64,000 bases of DNA, from contig CAWJFY010000002.1 of NCBI GenBank assembly GCA_963842295.1, positions 1 to 64,000 of the forward strand, read 5' to 3'. Under the pieces are notes generated by a model. That model was not told the origin of the DNA, searched no databases, and was given only the letters and a program-made list of their open reading frames with translations. Source of the stretch: JAJNBA01 sp963842295 (GTDB taxonomy: Bacteria > Actinomycetota > UBA4738 > HRBIN12). The translations under genes and the position numbers were made by a program. This document shows positions 34,787 to 43,016 of the stretch, in pieces. Numbering within the stretch: position 1 is the stretch's first letter; every line of letters starts with the position of its first letter.

Positions 34787-35566
34787 GTGCGAGGTGAGGC
34801 GGACGGACGGGTGGCGCTCGTAACGGGCGCCGGAAGTCCGACGGGGATCGGATTCGCGACGGCGAAGGTCCTCGGACGGGAGGGGGCGACACTCGCGATC
34901 GCCTCGACGACCGATCGGATCCATGAGCGGTCGGCGGAGCTGAACGCGGTCGGTGTCGAGACCGGAGGGTTCGTCGCGGATCTCACGGACCGTGACCAGG
35001 TGCGCCGCATGGTCGAGGGGATCGTGGAGCTCTTCGGCAGGATCGACATCCTGGTGAACAACGCCGGCATGGTGACGGTGGGCATGGACGGGATGGAGGA
35101 GCGCGAGTTCCTCGATCTGGACGACGCGGGCTGGGATCTCGATCTCGCGATGAACCTCGGAACGGCCTACAACGCCACGAAGGCCGTCGTGCCAGGGATG
35201 GTCGAGCGAGGCTGGGGGCGAGTCGTCATGGTCTCCTCGGTCACCGGGCCCGTGGCGACCACGACCGGTTCCACCGGGTACGCGGCGGCGAAGGCCGGGA
35301 TGGACGGTCTGATGCGCGGCCTAGCGATCGAGCTGGCAGGCAACGGCGTCACCGTGAACAGCGTGCTCCCGGGATGGGTCGCGACCGGCTCGCAGACCGA
35401 GGAGGAACGTCGGGCTGGGCTCCACACGCCGGTGGGACGCTCGGGCACGCCGGAGGAGATCGGCGAGGTGATCGCGTTCCTCGCATCCGATCGCGCCAGG
35501 TACGTGACGGGGCAGGCCGTCGTCGTCGACGGAGGGAATGTGATCCAGGAGGCGAAGGGGCCCTAG
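34787..35566 (+). CDS. short-chain dehydrogenase/reductase
   Basis: A 259-residue classical SDR. The cofactor loop TGAGSPTGIG is a slightly altered TGxxxGxG; NNAG, catalytic Ser in MVSSVTG, and Tyr/Lys in GYAAAKAG are present, and the C-terminal FLASDRARYVTGQAVVVDGG is typical of FabG-like reductases. Lack of Arg/Lys after strand 2 (IASTTDR) leaves NAD versus NADP open. Substrate unknown. Start GTG 34787 is supported by TACGCT 6 nt upstream; the ATG at 34763 would place the -10 box inside the gene. Confidence 0.9.
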   Translation: MRGEADGRVALVTGAGSPTGIGFATAKVLGREGATLAIASTTDRIHERSAELNAVGVETGGFVADLTDRDQVRRMVEGIVELFGRIDILVNNAGMVTVGMDGMEEREFLDLDDAGWDLDLAMNLGTAYNATKAVVPGMVERGWGRVVMVSSVTGPVATTTGSTGYAAAKAGMDGLMRGLAIELAGNGVTVNSVLPGWVATGSQTEEERRAGLHTPVGRSGTPEEIGEVIAFLASDRARYVTGQAVVVDGGNVIQEAKGP

Positions 35567-35590
35567 CGTCCGCCCGACGCCCGGCTGACT

Positions 35591-36307
35591 ATGCCCGGTT
35601 CACGTTCTCGACGCATCTCCGTGGTGGCCCTGGCCGTGGTTCTGGCGACGACCTGCGTCGGCCTCGGGCTCTGGCAGCTTCGCCGGCTGGACGAACGCCG
35701 GACCCTGAACGCCGAGATCCTTGACCGGCGATCCGACGCGCCCATCACGATCGAGGACGTCTCGGCGGGGTCGGATGCGGATCCGTACCGGTCGGCCACC
35801 GTCCAGGGCGCGTATGACGTGAGGCACGAAGTGCTCCTGTACGGCCGGAGCCTCGAGGGCGAAGCCGGCCATCACGTCGTCACGCCGCTCGTCCTCGCGG
35901 ACGGAGGCGCGATCCTCGTCGTTCGGGGCTGGGTGCCCTTCGCGATGCAGACGGCGCCGGTCCGAGAGGCCGCGCCGCCGGTGGACGAGGTCGAAGTGTC
36001 TGGCTCCCTCGTTCCCGATGAGGGCGACGGATCCACCGCGCCGGGAGCCAACGGCGTCGTCCGCGTGCTCGATGTGGCGGGCATCGCATCGGCGCTCCCC
36101 TACGACGTGTTCCCTCTGCCCCTCCTCCTGACCGAGCAGGTCCCGCCCCAGGCTGGGTCGCTCCCGATACCGGTCCCCCTGCCCGAGCTCTCCGAGGGCC
36201 CGCATCTGTCCTACGCGATCCAGTGGTTCTCCTTCGCCGCCGTCGCCGTCGCCGGCGCCGTCATCCTCCTCCGTCTCGATCGGCGCTCCTCTACAGAAGG
36301 CCCTTGA
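35591..36307 (+). CDS. SURF1 family cytochrome oxidase assembly protein
   Basis: A 238-residue membrane protein with the SURF1 layout: an N-terminal helix (VVALAVVLATTCVGLGLWQLRRLDER, carrying the GxWQLxRxxxK-like motif), an extracytoplasmic domain with RSATVQGAYDVRHEVLLYGRS, GHHVVTPLVL and VVRGWVPF, and a C-terminal helix starting HLSYAIQWFSFA. SURF1 assists haem a insertion into cytochrome oxidase subunit I. No oxidase genes are in the window. Its end overlaps the convergent chrA by 17 nt. Confidence 0.92.
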   Translation: MPGSRSRRISVVALAVVLATTCVGLGLWQLRRLDERRTLNAEILDRRSDAPITIEDVSAGSDADPYRSATVQGAYDVRHEVLLYGRSLEGEAGHHVVTPLVLADGGAILVVRGWVPFAMQTAPVREAAPPVDEVEVSGSLVPDEGDGSTAPGANGVVRVLDVAGIASALPYDVFPLPLLLTEQVPPQAGSLPIPVPLPELSEGPHLSYAIQWFSFAAVAVAGAVILLRLDRRSSTEGP

Positions 36308-37679
36308 TCACGAGGCCGGCCGCCGCGCTGCCGACGATCACGGCCACGACACGCCACCGGTAGCGCCACACGCCGACGAACGCCACGCCGGCGACGGCGA
36401 CCGCGAAGGGATCGATCTCCGTCCAGACCGGCACCGGGAACTGCCCGCCGAGGAACGAGACGATCCGCACCTCCCGGAACAGCGTCACGACGCCGAAGGT
36501 GACCGCGAGGTTCGCGATGACGCCGACGACCGCCGCCGTCACCGTCTGCAGGGCCGAGGCGAGCCGAACGTTGCCGCGGAGCCTTTCGAGGTACGGAGCG
36601 CCGAGGAAGATCCAGAGGAAGCACGGCACGAAGGTCGCCCACACGACGACGGTCGCGCCGAGGATGCCCGCGACGAGCGGAGGGAGTCCGCCGGGATGCT
36701 GGTAGGCCCCGACGAAGCCGACGAACTCGAGGACCATGATCAACGGACCGGGCGTGGACTCCGCGAGCCCCAGGCCCACCGCCATCTGGCCGGGCCGGAG
36801 CCAGCCGAAGGTACCGACCGCCGCCTGATCGACGTAGGCGAGAACGGCGTAGGCGCCGCCGAAGGTGACCAGCGCGGCCTTCGAGAAGAACCACCCCATG
36901 TCGGTGAGCGTGCCGGCGTCCCGTCTCCAGAGCGCGACCGTCGCGATCGGCACCAACCAGACGGCGAGGCCCACGACCAGCACCACGAGGTTCCTGCGCC
37001 AGGTGGGCGTGGGTGTCTCCAAGCGCCCCATGACGGGGGCCGCCGCGCGATCCTCCACCTCGCGTCCCATGCCGACCTGGAACGAAGAAGGTCGGATGCT
37101 CCCGCCGATCAGCCCCAGGGCGGCCGCGCCGGCGACCACGATCGGGAACGGCACGTCGAAGAAGAAGATCCCGACGAACGAGACGACCGCGACGCCGACC
37201 ATCAGGCCGTTCGCGAGCGCCGTGCGGCCGAGGCGGAGGGTCGCCTGGGCGACGATCGCGACCACGGCCGCTGCCACTCCCGCGAAGGCCCCCGCCACCC
37301 ACCGCAGATCACCGTGCGTCACGAAGACCCATGAGAGCCCCATGAGCAGGAAGAAGCTCGGCAGGACGAAGGCGATCCCCGCGACGAGCCCTCCTCGGAG
37401 CCGATGGAAGAGCCAGCCGACGTACACGGCCAGCTGGGTCGCCTCCGGTCCGGGGAGGAGCATGCAGTAGCTCAGCGCGTGGAGGAACCGGCCCTCGTCG
37501 ATCCAGCGGCGGCGTTCGACGAGCTCCTGATGCATCAGCGCGATCTGCCCGGCGGGTCCGCCGAAGTTCACGAAGCCGAGCCAGATCCAGAAGCGGCTGG
37601 CCTCGCGGAAGGTCGGAACCTCGGGTGCCTCGGCCCCTCGCGGCATCTCTGGCCCGGCTTCGTCGGGGGAGCGCGTCAT
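36291..37679 (-). CDS. chrA: chromate transporter family protein (long ChrA)
   Basis: A 462-residue CHR-family transporter with two homologous halves, the long ChrA form. The first half has FWIWLGFVNFGGPAGQIALMH and YCMLLPGPEATQLAVYVGW; the second has FFSKAALVTFGGAYAVLAYV and GLGLAESTPGPLIMVLEFVGF. About 12 transmembrane helices. Known members expel chromate by exchange; the natural substrate in soil bacteria may be sulfate-like anions. ATG 37679 follows TACCCT by 8 nt. Divergent from the urease-like pair with a 24-nt gap. Confidence 0.92.
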   Translation of the reverse strand: MTRSPDEAGPEMPRGAEAPEVPTFREASRFWIWLGFVNFGGPAGQIALMHQELVERRRWIDEGRFLHALSYCMLLPGPEATQLAVYVGWLFHRLRGGLVAGIAFVLPSFFLLMGLSWVFVTHGDLRWVAGAFAGVAAAVVAIVAQATLRLGRTALANGLMVGVAVVSFVGIFFFDVPFPIVVAGAAALGLIGGSIRPSSFQVGMGREVEDRAAAPVMGRLETPTPTWRRNLVVLVVGLAVWLVPIATVALWRRDAGTLTDMGWFFSKAALVTFGGAYAVLAYVDQAAVGTFGWLRPGQMAVGLGLAESTPGPLIMVLEFVGFVGAYQHPGGLPPLVAGILGATVVVWATFVPCFLWIFLGAPYLERLRGNVRLASALQTVTAAVVGVIANLAVTFGVVTLFREVRIVSFLGGQFPVPVWTEIDPFAVAVAGVAFVGVWRYRWRVVAVIVGSAAAGLVIKGLL

Positions 37680-37687
37680 CGCGACCG

Positions 37688-37697
37688 AGGGTACGCT
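37688..37697. promoter_or_regulatory. overlapping divergent -10 boxes (AGGGTACGCT)
   Basis: On the plus strand TACGCT (37692-37697) is 6 nt before the GTG at 37704. On the minus strand TACCCT (37693-37688) is 8 nt before the chrA ATG at 37679. The two share TA, so the polymerase cannot use both at once. Confidence 0.6.
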
Positions 37698-37703
37698 CGC
37701 CCA

Positions 37704-38285
37704 GTGCATCTGACCCCCACCGAGGAGGAGCGCCTCCGGGTCTTCAACGCCGCGCAGCTCGCGCGGGCGACGCTCGCGAAGGGGGTTCGCCTGAACGCGC
37801 CCGAGGCGGTCGCGCTGGTCTGCGACGAGATGCACGCGGCCGGCCGCGGCGGTGCGTCGTTCGAGGAGGTCGCCGCTGCTGGCCGCGCCGCCGTGAGCCC
37901 CGATCAGGTGATGGAGGGCATCGCCGAGATCGTGCCCGAGATCCGGGTGGAGGTCCTCCTCGACGAAGGCACCCGGCTCCTCGTGCTCCGGGAACCGTTC
38001 GGCCCGTCGGACGGCGAAGGTCCCGGCGCGATCCGCTTCGGTGAGGGCGACATCGAACTCGCCCCGGGCCGCGACCGGCTCCGCCTGCGCGTGACCAACC
38101 GCGGCGATCACCCGATCCGGGTGTCGTCGCACTTCCCGTTCTGGCGCTCCAACGAGCACCTCGAGTTCGATCGGACCTCCGCCGACGGGTTCCGGCTGGA
38201 CCTGCCCTCCGGTGACTCCCTGCGATGGGCACCCGGCGAGACCCACGAGGTGGACCTCGTCCGGTACGGGGGGACGGGGGCCTAA
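37704..38285 (+). CDS. ureAB: urease-like gamma-beta fusion subunit
   Basis: A 193-residue fusion of urease gamma and beta subunits, as in Helicobacter UreA. Residues 1-~100 match gamma: HLTPTEEERLRVFNAAQLAR, RLNAPEAVALVCDEM, SPDQVMEGIAEIVPEIRVEV. Residues ~110-190 match beta (ELAPGRDRLRLRVTNRGDHPIRVSSHF). In beta the usual SHYHFFEVN block reads SHFPFWRSN, so one conserved His is Pro. GTG start fits the leaderless box. Four nt before the alpha-like gene. No accessory ureDEFG nearby. Probably forms the shell of an orphan urease-like complex. Confidence 0.85.
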   Translation: MHLTPTEEERLRVFNAAQLARATLAKGVRLNAPEAVALVCDEMHAAGRGGASFEEVAAAGRAAVSPDQVMEGIAEIVPEIRVEVLLDEGTRLLVLREPFGPSDGEGPGAIRFGEGDIELAPGRDRLRLRVTNRGDHPIRVSSHFPFWRSNEHLEFDRTSADGFRLDLPSGDSLRWAPGETHEVDLVRYGGTGA

Positions 38286-38289
38286 CCGG

Positions 38290-39957
38290 GTGCCCGAGCG
38301 GTACTCGCGCGCCGAGCACGCGACGCGCCATGGTCCGACGGCCGGCGACCGGATCCGGCTGGGCGACACCGACCTCTGGATCCGGATCGAACGCGACCTC
38401 ACCGATCCCGCCGACCAGGCGTTGTGGGGCTACGCGAAGAATTGGCGCTCGGGGATGGCCCAGCACGACCGCGCGACCACCGCGAGCGAGCTCGACACGA
38501 TCGTCGCGAGCGCGGTCGTGCTGGATCCGATGCTCGGCATCGTGAAGGCCGACATCGGGATCAAGGACGGACGGATCGCCGGGATCGGGCGAGCCGGCAA
38601 CCCCGACATCACCGACGGTGTGGACCTCACGATCGGGCCGAACACGTGGCCCGTTCCCTGTCACGGGTTGATCGCGACGGCGGGCGCCGTCGACTCCCAC
38701 GTGCATCTGCTCTCGCCGCGTCTCATCCCCGTCGCACTCTCTGCCGGCGTGACCACCCTGATCACGGCGGGCTTCGAGGAACCGCCGTGGCGGATGCTCA
38801 GGACCCTCGAGGCCTTCGAGGGACTGCCCGTGAACATCGGGCTCCAGCCGTCCGCCCGGACGGGCGTGCCCGGGCAGCTCGAGGCGGCGATCGAGGCCGG
38901 CGCCGTCGGTCTGAAGATCCACGAGGACTGGGGCGCCTACCCCGAGGTGATCGACGAGGTGCTCCGTACCGCCGACGCCCACGACATCCAGGTCTGCCTG
39001 CATACCGACGGCCTGAACGAATCGTGCGAGCTGCGGGACACCGTCGAGGCGATCGCGGGGCGGGCGATCCACGCGTACCACGTGGAAGGCTCGGGAGGTG
39101 GCCATATCCCCGATCTGATCGGGATCGTCCGCGAGCCGAACGTCTTCTGTTCCTCCACCACGCCGACGATCCCCTACGGACCCTCGACGGCCGCCGAGCA
39201 GCCCGATATGAAGCTGATCGTCCACGAAGGGAACCCGAGCCTTCCGGACGACGTGGTCGCGGCTCGAGAGCTCGTCCATCCCGCGACGATGGAGGCGGAG
39301 GGGCCGCTGCACGACCTCGGGGCGATCTCGATCGTGAACTCGGACTCGCAGGGGATGGGGCGGATCGGCGAGACCGTCAGGCGGACGTTCCAGCTCGCAC
39401 ACACGATGAAGGTGGCGCAGGCGGCGGAGACCGGTGACGACAACGAGCGGGTCCTTCGGTACCTGGCGAAGGTGACCGAGGAACCCTCTCGGGTACACGG
39501 CATCTCGGAGGAGGTCGGCTCGCTCGCCCCGGGCCGACTCGCCGACCTCGTGCTGTGGGAAGCATCCTCCTTCGGGGTGAAGCCGGCGATCGTCTTCAAA
39601 GGAGGCGTGGTCGCCTGGAGCGCGATCGGTGAGGGCAACGCCAGCGTCCACGGGGCGCAGCCGACCCGATACGGACCCGACTGGGGCGCGACGGGCGTCG
39701 CCGCGGCCGCGGTGTCCACCACGTTCGTCTCCGCGGCGGCGCTGGACGCCGGCATCGCCGGAACGCTCGGCACACGGAGGCGGCTGGTCGCGGTGCGAGG
39801 CACCCGCGCGATCCGCCGCGAGGACCTGGCTCGCAACCGGACGGTCCCGCCGATCGACGTCTCACCCGAGGACGGGACCGTGACACTCGAAGGGCGGGTG
39901 CTGCGGAGCGACCCGGTCACCGAGGTGCCATTGTCGCGTCGCTATCTCTTGGCGTAG
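38290..39957 (+). CDS. ureC: urease-like alpha subunit, divergent active site
   Basis: A 555-residue amidohydrolase closely following UreC. All nickel-ligand positions are kept: His137/His139 (DSHVHLL), Lys209 for carbamylation and nearby His211 (GLKIHEDWGAY), His238 (CLHTDGLNES), His264 (YHVEGSGGGH) and Asp352 (NSDSQGMGR). Departures from true urease: the flap Cys is Val311 (LIVHEGNP; His312 kept), the flap-helix Arg is not aligned, and about 11 residues are lost where urease has the GTGPAAGT...TCTPG urea-site loop (here TLITAGFEEPPWRM). A changed substrate is likely. GTG 38290 start. Ends 3 nt before globin. Confidence 0.85.
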   Translation: MPERYSRAEHATRHGPTAGDRIRLGDTDLWIRIERDLTDPADQALWGYAKNWRSGMAQHDRATTASELDTIVASAVVLDPMLGIVKADIGIKDGRIAGIGRAGNPDITDGVDLTIGPNTWPVPCHGLIATAGAVDSHVHLLSPRLIPVALSAGVTTLITAGFEEPPWRMLRTLEAFEGLPVNIGLQPSARTGVPGQLEAAIEAGAVGLKIHEDWGAYPEVIDEVLRTADAHDIQVCLHTDGLNESCELRDTVEAIAGRAIHAYHVEGSGGGHIPDLIGIVREPNVFCSSTTPTIPYGPSTAAEQPDMKLIVHEGNPSLPDDVVAARELVHPATMEAEGPLHDLGAISIVNSDSQGMGRIGETVRRTFQLAHTMKVAQAAETGDDNERVLRYLAKVTEEPSRVHGISEEVGSLAPGRLADLVLWEASSFGVKPAIVFKGGVVAWSAIGEGNASVHGAQPTRYGPDWGATGVAAAAVSTTFVSAAALDAGIAGTLGTRRRLVAVRGTRAIRREDLARNRTVPPIDVSPEDGTVTLEGRVLRSDPVTEVPLSRRYLLA

Positions 39958-39960
39958 CGG

Positions 39961-40338
39961 TCAGTCGCGGTTGCGCATCGCCTCGGCCGCCGACTCGAAG
40001 TACTCGATCAGTGCCCGACGAGCGGGTTCGGGCGGCTCCATCGCGTCCACCGCCGCCCGCATGTGGAACAGCCACCGATCCCGCTCCCGCGGGCCGACGG
40101 CGAACGGCGCGTGCCGCATCCGGAGCCGAGGGTGCCCGCGTTCAGCGTCGTACGTGGTGGGCCCGCCCCAGTACTGCGCGAGGAACAGGGTCAGATGACG
40201 CGTCGGGAACTCGAGATCCTCAGGGTAGAGCGGACGCAACTCCCGGTCGTCCGCGACACCCCTGTAGAAGTGCGCGACCAGTCCTTCGAAGAACGCCATA
40301 CCCCCGACCGCGTCGTAGAGGGTGATCTCCTCGCGCAT
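39961..40338 (-). CDS. glbO: group II truncated haemoglobin
   Basis: A 125-residue 2-on-2 globin of the trHbO (group II) type: TLYDAVGGMAFFEGLVAHFY, YPEDLEFPTRHLTLFLAQYWGGPTTY (split for helix C-E; distal Tyr/Trp positions), and proximal-His region GHPRLRMRHAPFAVG. It binds oxygen and probably NO or peroxide. ATG 40338 has TAGACT 6 nt upstream, inside the stop of the upstream lipoprotein gene. It lies tail-to-tail with the urease-like alpha gene. Confidence 0.93.
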   Translation of the reverse strand: MREEITLYDAVGGMAFFEGLVAHFYRGVADDRELRPLYPEDLEFPTRHLTLFLAQYWGGPTTYDAERGHPRLRMRHAPFAVGPRERDRWLFHMRAAVDAMEPPEPARRALIEYFESAAEAMRNRD

Positions 40339-40344
40339 CCCGCG

Positions 40345-40350
40345 AGTCTA
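40345..40350 (-). promoter_or_regulatory. -10 box (TAGACT) of globin, containing the preceding stop codon
   Basis: TAGACT on the minus strand, 6 nt before the globin ATG. Its first three bases are the TAG stop of the beta-propeller gene. Confidence 0.6.
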
Positions 40351-41576
40351 CGGAGAGGTCACGGGCGACCAGGCGACGACGGACCCGTCTGCAACGACGA
40401 ACGTCGGCTCCGCGGCGTCCAGATCCTGCACCCAGATCCCCGCCCGATCGCCGATCGACCCGGGGAACGCGAACGATCGCCCGTCCGGCGACCAGAGGGT
40501 CATCGTCTGGGCGAACTGTCCGAAGAACGGTAGGTAGTCGCGCAGGTAGGTGGGGCTGGGGACGAAGGTCGGCCCGATCGGGTTCGTCTGCTTCCCGTCC
40601 CAGACATGCCAGCGATGGGTGGTGGGGTCGTCCCCCTTGCGCCGGTGTCATCAACAGCAGTCGTCGCCCGTCGGGACTCCAGTGGAACGCGGAGGCCGGA
40701 AGGTCGGAGACGGCGCGTGATCGTGCGGCATCGATGCCGATCACCGAGACCGTGCCGAAGCCTTCGCCTGCGTCGACACGATAGGCGACCCGCCTGCCAT
40801 CCGGACTGACCACGAACTCGATCGCACCCCGGAATCGGACGAGCTCTCTCGGCCGGTCGCCTTCGCGAACGACCAACCGCTGATCTTCGCCGTCGTGCGC
40901 GGCGTACACGAACCGCCCGTCCTCCAGCCATACGGGCGCGTGGAACACACCGGGCCGTTCCTCGATCGGCTCGAGAGGCCCTTCCTTGAGGTCGAGCGTC
41001 CCGAGCGTGTCCGTGCCGACGTGGATCAAGAGCCGGTCGCCCTCGGGTCCCCACGAGAGGTAGAAGGGTTGCCCGACACCGAGCGTCGTCGCGATCGGTC
41101 CCCCGTCGGCGCCGGTGTCCGCGACGCCCATCCCGACCGTTCCGCGGAAGCTCCCCAGGTAGGCCAGCCTCGAAGAGGTGGGATCCCACTGGAGGAAGAA
41201 GGCGCCCGTGTCGACGAGGACCTCGCGCCGCCCGGATCCGTCGGGACGACTCGTCACCACGGTCGAGGAGCCCGGCGGCGCCGCCGTTCCGATCTCCACC
41301 CACGCGACGGCCGCACCGTCCGGCGACCACACCGGCTGGCGAGTCTCGAAGTCCGGATCCTCTTCGCCGCGCAGCGGGGTGGCCGCCCCGCCGTCGCGGT
41401 CCACCGTGAGCAGGCTCCCATCGTCCATCAGCACGAGCAGTCGATCGCCCGCGCCCGGGTCGGGGAAGGTACCCAGAGACGGCAGCGCCCCGGACGGCCC
41501 GTCCGGGGCGGCTGCCGGTGCACGCGGCCACGAGAGCGAGCATCGCGATCAGCGCAGCGCGTCGACGCACCCTCAT
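40348..41576 (-). CDS. TolB-like beta-propeller lipoprotein, two frameshifts
   Basis: An exported lipoprotein of ~408 residues: signal RRRAALIAMLALVAAC with lipobox, then repeated PD40/WD-like blades (VWSPDGAAVAWV, QWDPTSSRLAYL, SWGPEGDRLLIH, VVSPDGRRVAYR, HWSPDGRRLLLM, TLWSPDGRSFAFP, VVAWSPVTSP). Blades continue across two one-base shifts: an extra G near 41515, and an extra G in the five-base run at 40632-40636. Such propellers bind ligands or partner proteins; no enzyme motif is seen. TACGCT lies 6 nt before the ATG. Its TAG is part of the globin promoter. Confidence 0.8.
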
Positions 41577-41582
41577 CCTCGA

Positions 41583-41588
41583 AGCGTA
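41583..41588 (-). promoter_or_regulatory. -10 box (TACGCT) of beta-propeller lipoprotein
   Basis: TACGCT on the minus strand, 6 nt before the ATG at 41576, supporting that start. Confidence 0.55.
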
Positions 41589-41617
41589 CGCCCGGAGTGG
41601 GGCGGGAGGTGCCGTGC

Positions 41618-41623
41618 GATACT
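41618..41623 (+). promoter_or_regulatory. possible -10 box (GATACT) of the 41630 gene
   Basis: GATACT, 6 nt before ATG 41630; first base departs from TANNNT. Confidence 0.4.
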
Positions 41624-41629
41624 CGCTGC

Positions 41630-42187
41630 ATGGGCTCCGAGCTCACCCTCCGGTACCTTCGGGCTCTCGCCGATCTCCCGCACGATCGGAGCGCAGCCCT
41701 CTCCGAGCTGGAGGCTTGCTTCCGCGCAGCCGAGACCCCCGGATCCATCGACGGCCCCACGAGCGGCCGGGTGCTCACCACGACGCTCGGGTACGGGCTG
41801 GACGCGATCACGGGTGGCCTCGCCCGCCTGTGGATGCCTTGGATGGGCAAGACGTTCGACCCAGAGGCGAAGGAAGGCCGGAACCTCTTCACGAACGGCT
41901 TCCGGCCCGTCCAGCGGGTGCTCTGGCCCGGCTACGACCTCGATCGCCCGCAGGGGAACGGACGATTCGCGACCTTCCCGTTTACCACGTGGGAGGGGCC
42001 GAGCACCTACACCCCCGGCGGAGCCGACGTCCTGAAGATCGACTACGAGCACCCGCAGAGCCCCTGGCTCGTCCGCGACATCCTCGACGAGCTCGTTCGG
42101 ATCGACGAGGACCTCTACCTGGGGCAGGCACTCCTGCGGATCCGAGGCGGTCTGCATCGCCTGGCCTGGTTCGAGCTGAGGATCTAG
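41630..42187 (+). CDS. conserved hypothetical protein
   Basis: A 185-residue soluble protein with no signal peptide. An N-terminal helical part (LTLRYLRALADLPHDRSAALSEL) is followed by a Gly/Trp/Pro-rich beta section with GKTFDPEAKEGRNLF, FTTWEGPSTYTPGGADVLKIDY and a closing LYLGQALLRIRGGLHRLAWFELR. The layout suggests a lipid- or ligand-binding barrel of the kind found in actinobacterial conserved hypotheticals, but I do not recognise the family. Divergent from the beta-propeller gene, 53 nt apart. Confidence 0.7.
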   Translation: MGSELTLRYLRALADLPHDRSAALSELEACFRAAETPGSIDGPTSGRVLTTTLGYGLDAITGGLARLWMPWMGKTFDPEAKEGRNLFTNGFRPVQRVLWPGYDLDRPQGNGRFATFPFTTWEGPSTYTPGGADVLKIDYEHPQSPWLVRDILDELVRIDEDLYLGQALLRIRGGLHRLAWFELRI

Positions 42188-42239
42188 CCCGCAGGTCCCG
42201 GGCGCCGGCGCATACGGCAACACCCCTGAGCCTTCGTTT

Positions 42240-42398
42240 CGCCTGGTCACGGCGGGCGTCGAACTCATAGCTTCCGGTGCGAACGCTGCCCCGACGGCCT
42301 GGCCACCGGGCCGCCGCCGCCCGGATCCACGTCGCGCCCCCGGCGAGAAGCGCGAACGCGAGGAGCGTCAGCACCAGCGGGGGCACCACGCGGACCAC
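42240..42398 (-). other. possible small membrane-anchored ORF, 3' end unclear
   Basis: GTG 42398 opens a coding-looking stretch: one hydrophobic helix (PPLVLTLLAFALLAGGATWI) then a basic tail ending about DARRDQAKRR. In the given frame it runs on into the convergent gene as shadow sequence, so a one-base error near the end is possible. No ribosome site. Weak. Confidence 0.3.
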
Positions 42399-42472
42399 GA
42401 AGGCACGATAGCCTGTGCGGGCCACGCCATGGGGTGGGCCCAAGGCATCGCCGAAGGTAGAAGGAGGCGGGT

Positions 42473-42685
42473 ATGACCGACAGCGTGTATCGGGTCACCG
42501 AGGTGATCGGGACCAGCGCCACCTCGTGGGAGGAGGCCGCCAAGAACGCCGTCGAGACCGCGGCCAAGACCCTCCGTGACCTTCGCGTCGGCGAGGTCGT
42601 GAAGTTCGACGTCTCGATCGAGAACGGCAAGGTCACCAGCTACCGAGCGCGCGTGAACATCTCGTTCAAGTACGAGTCGGGCTGA
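42473..42685 (+). CDS. dodecin (flavin-binding protein)
   Basis: A 70-residue dodecin, the usual length. It has VYRVTEVIGTSATSWEEAAKNAV (beta-alpha) and VSIENGKVTSYRARVNISFKYE strands. Twelve copies form a hollow sphere that stores riboflavin/FMN or CoA; bacterial and actinobacterial dodecins buffer flavins. AGGAGG precedes the ATG, and TAGCCT at 42409-42414 is a plausible -10 box giving a ~50 nt leader. Followed 3 nt later by a small helical protein, probably one operon. Confidence 0.95.
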   Translation: MTDSVYRVTEVIGTSATSWEEAAKNAVETAAKTLRDLRVGEVVKFDVSIENGKVTSYRARVNISFKYESG

Positions 42686-42688
42686 TCG

Positions 42689-42961
42689 ATGGAAGGCGCC
42701 GCGCTCGACATCGATGCGCTCCGCGAGGAGATCGAGAAGCTCGTTCTGCTGGAACAGGTCGCCGAGCGCCGCCAGCAGTTGATCGAGCAACGGCTGGACG
42801 AAGCCACCCAGGCCGGCATCACGCCGGAGACGATCCGGAACGAGCTCGGGCTGTCCAAGGACTCGATCAGGAGGCTCTTGGACCAGAAGACGCCAGACCT
42901 CGCGAAGCGTCTCGGCATCTCCGAGGAGTCGGCGGAGACCTTGGCTCAGCCGATCGGTTGA
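42689..42961 (+). CDS. small helical, HTH-like protein
   Basis: A 90-residue all-helical protein. Residues ~7-38 look like a coiled coil (IDALREEIEKLVLLEQVAERRQ), and ~45-85 like a helix-turn-helix (ITPETIRNELGLSKDSIRRLLDQ, then DLAKRLGISEESAETL). It may be a small DNA-binding or adaptor protein. It starts 3 nt after dodecin, so the two are co-transcribed. No family name recognised. Confidence 0.7.
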   Translation: MEGAALDIDALREEIEKLVLLEQVAERRQQLIEQRLDEATQAGITPETIRNELGLSKDSIRRLLDQKTPDLAKRLGISEESAETLAQPIG

Positions 42962-43004
42962 GGTCGGTCAGGTCGGGCTGTCACACGCTGGGGCGTTCGC
43001 GCCA

Positions 43005-43010
43005 TAGCAT
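43005..43010 (+). promoter_or_regulatory. -10 box (TAGCAT) of 43017 lipoprotein
   Basis: TAGCAT, 6 nt before the ATG at 43017; the same hexamer as at gcvT and CYTH-Ppx. Confidence 0.55.
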
Positions 43011-43016
43011 CATGAG

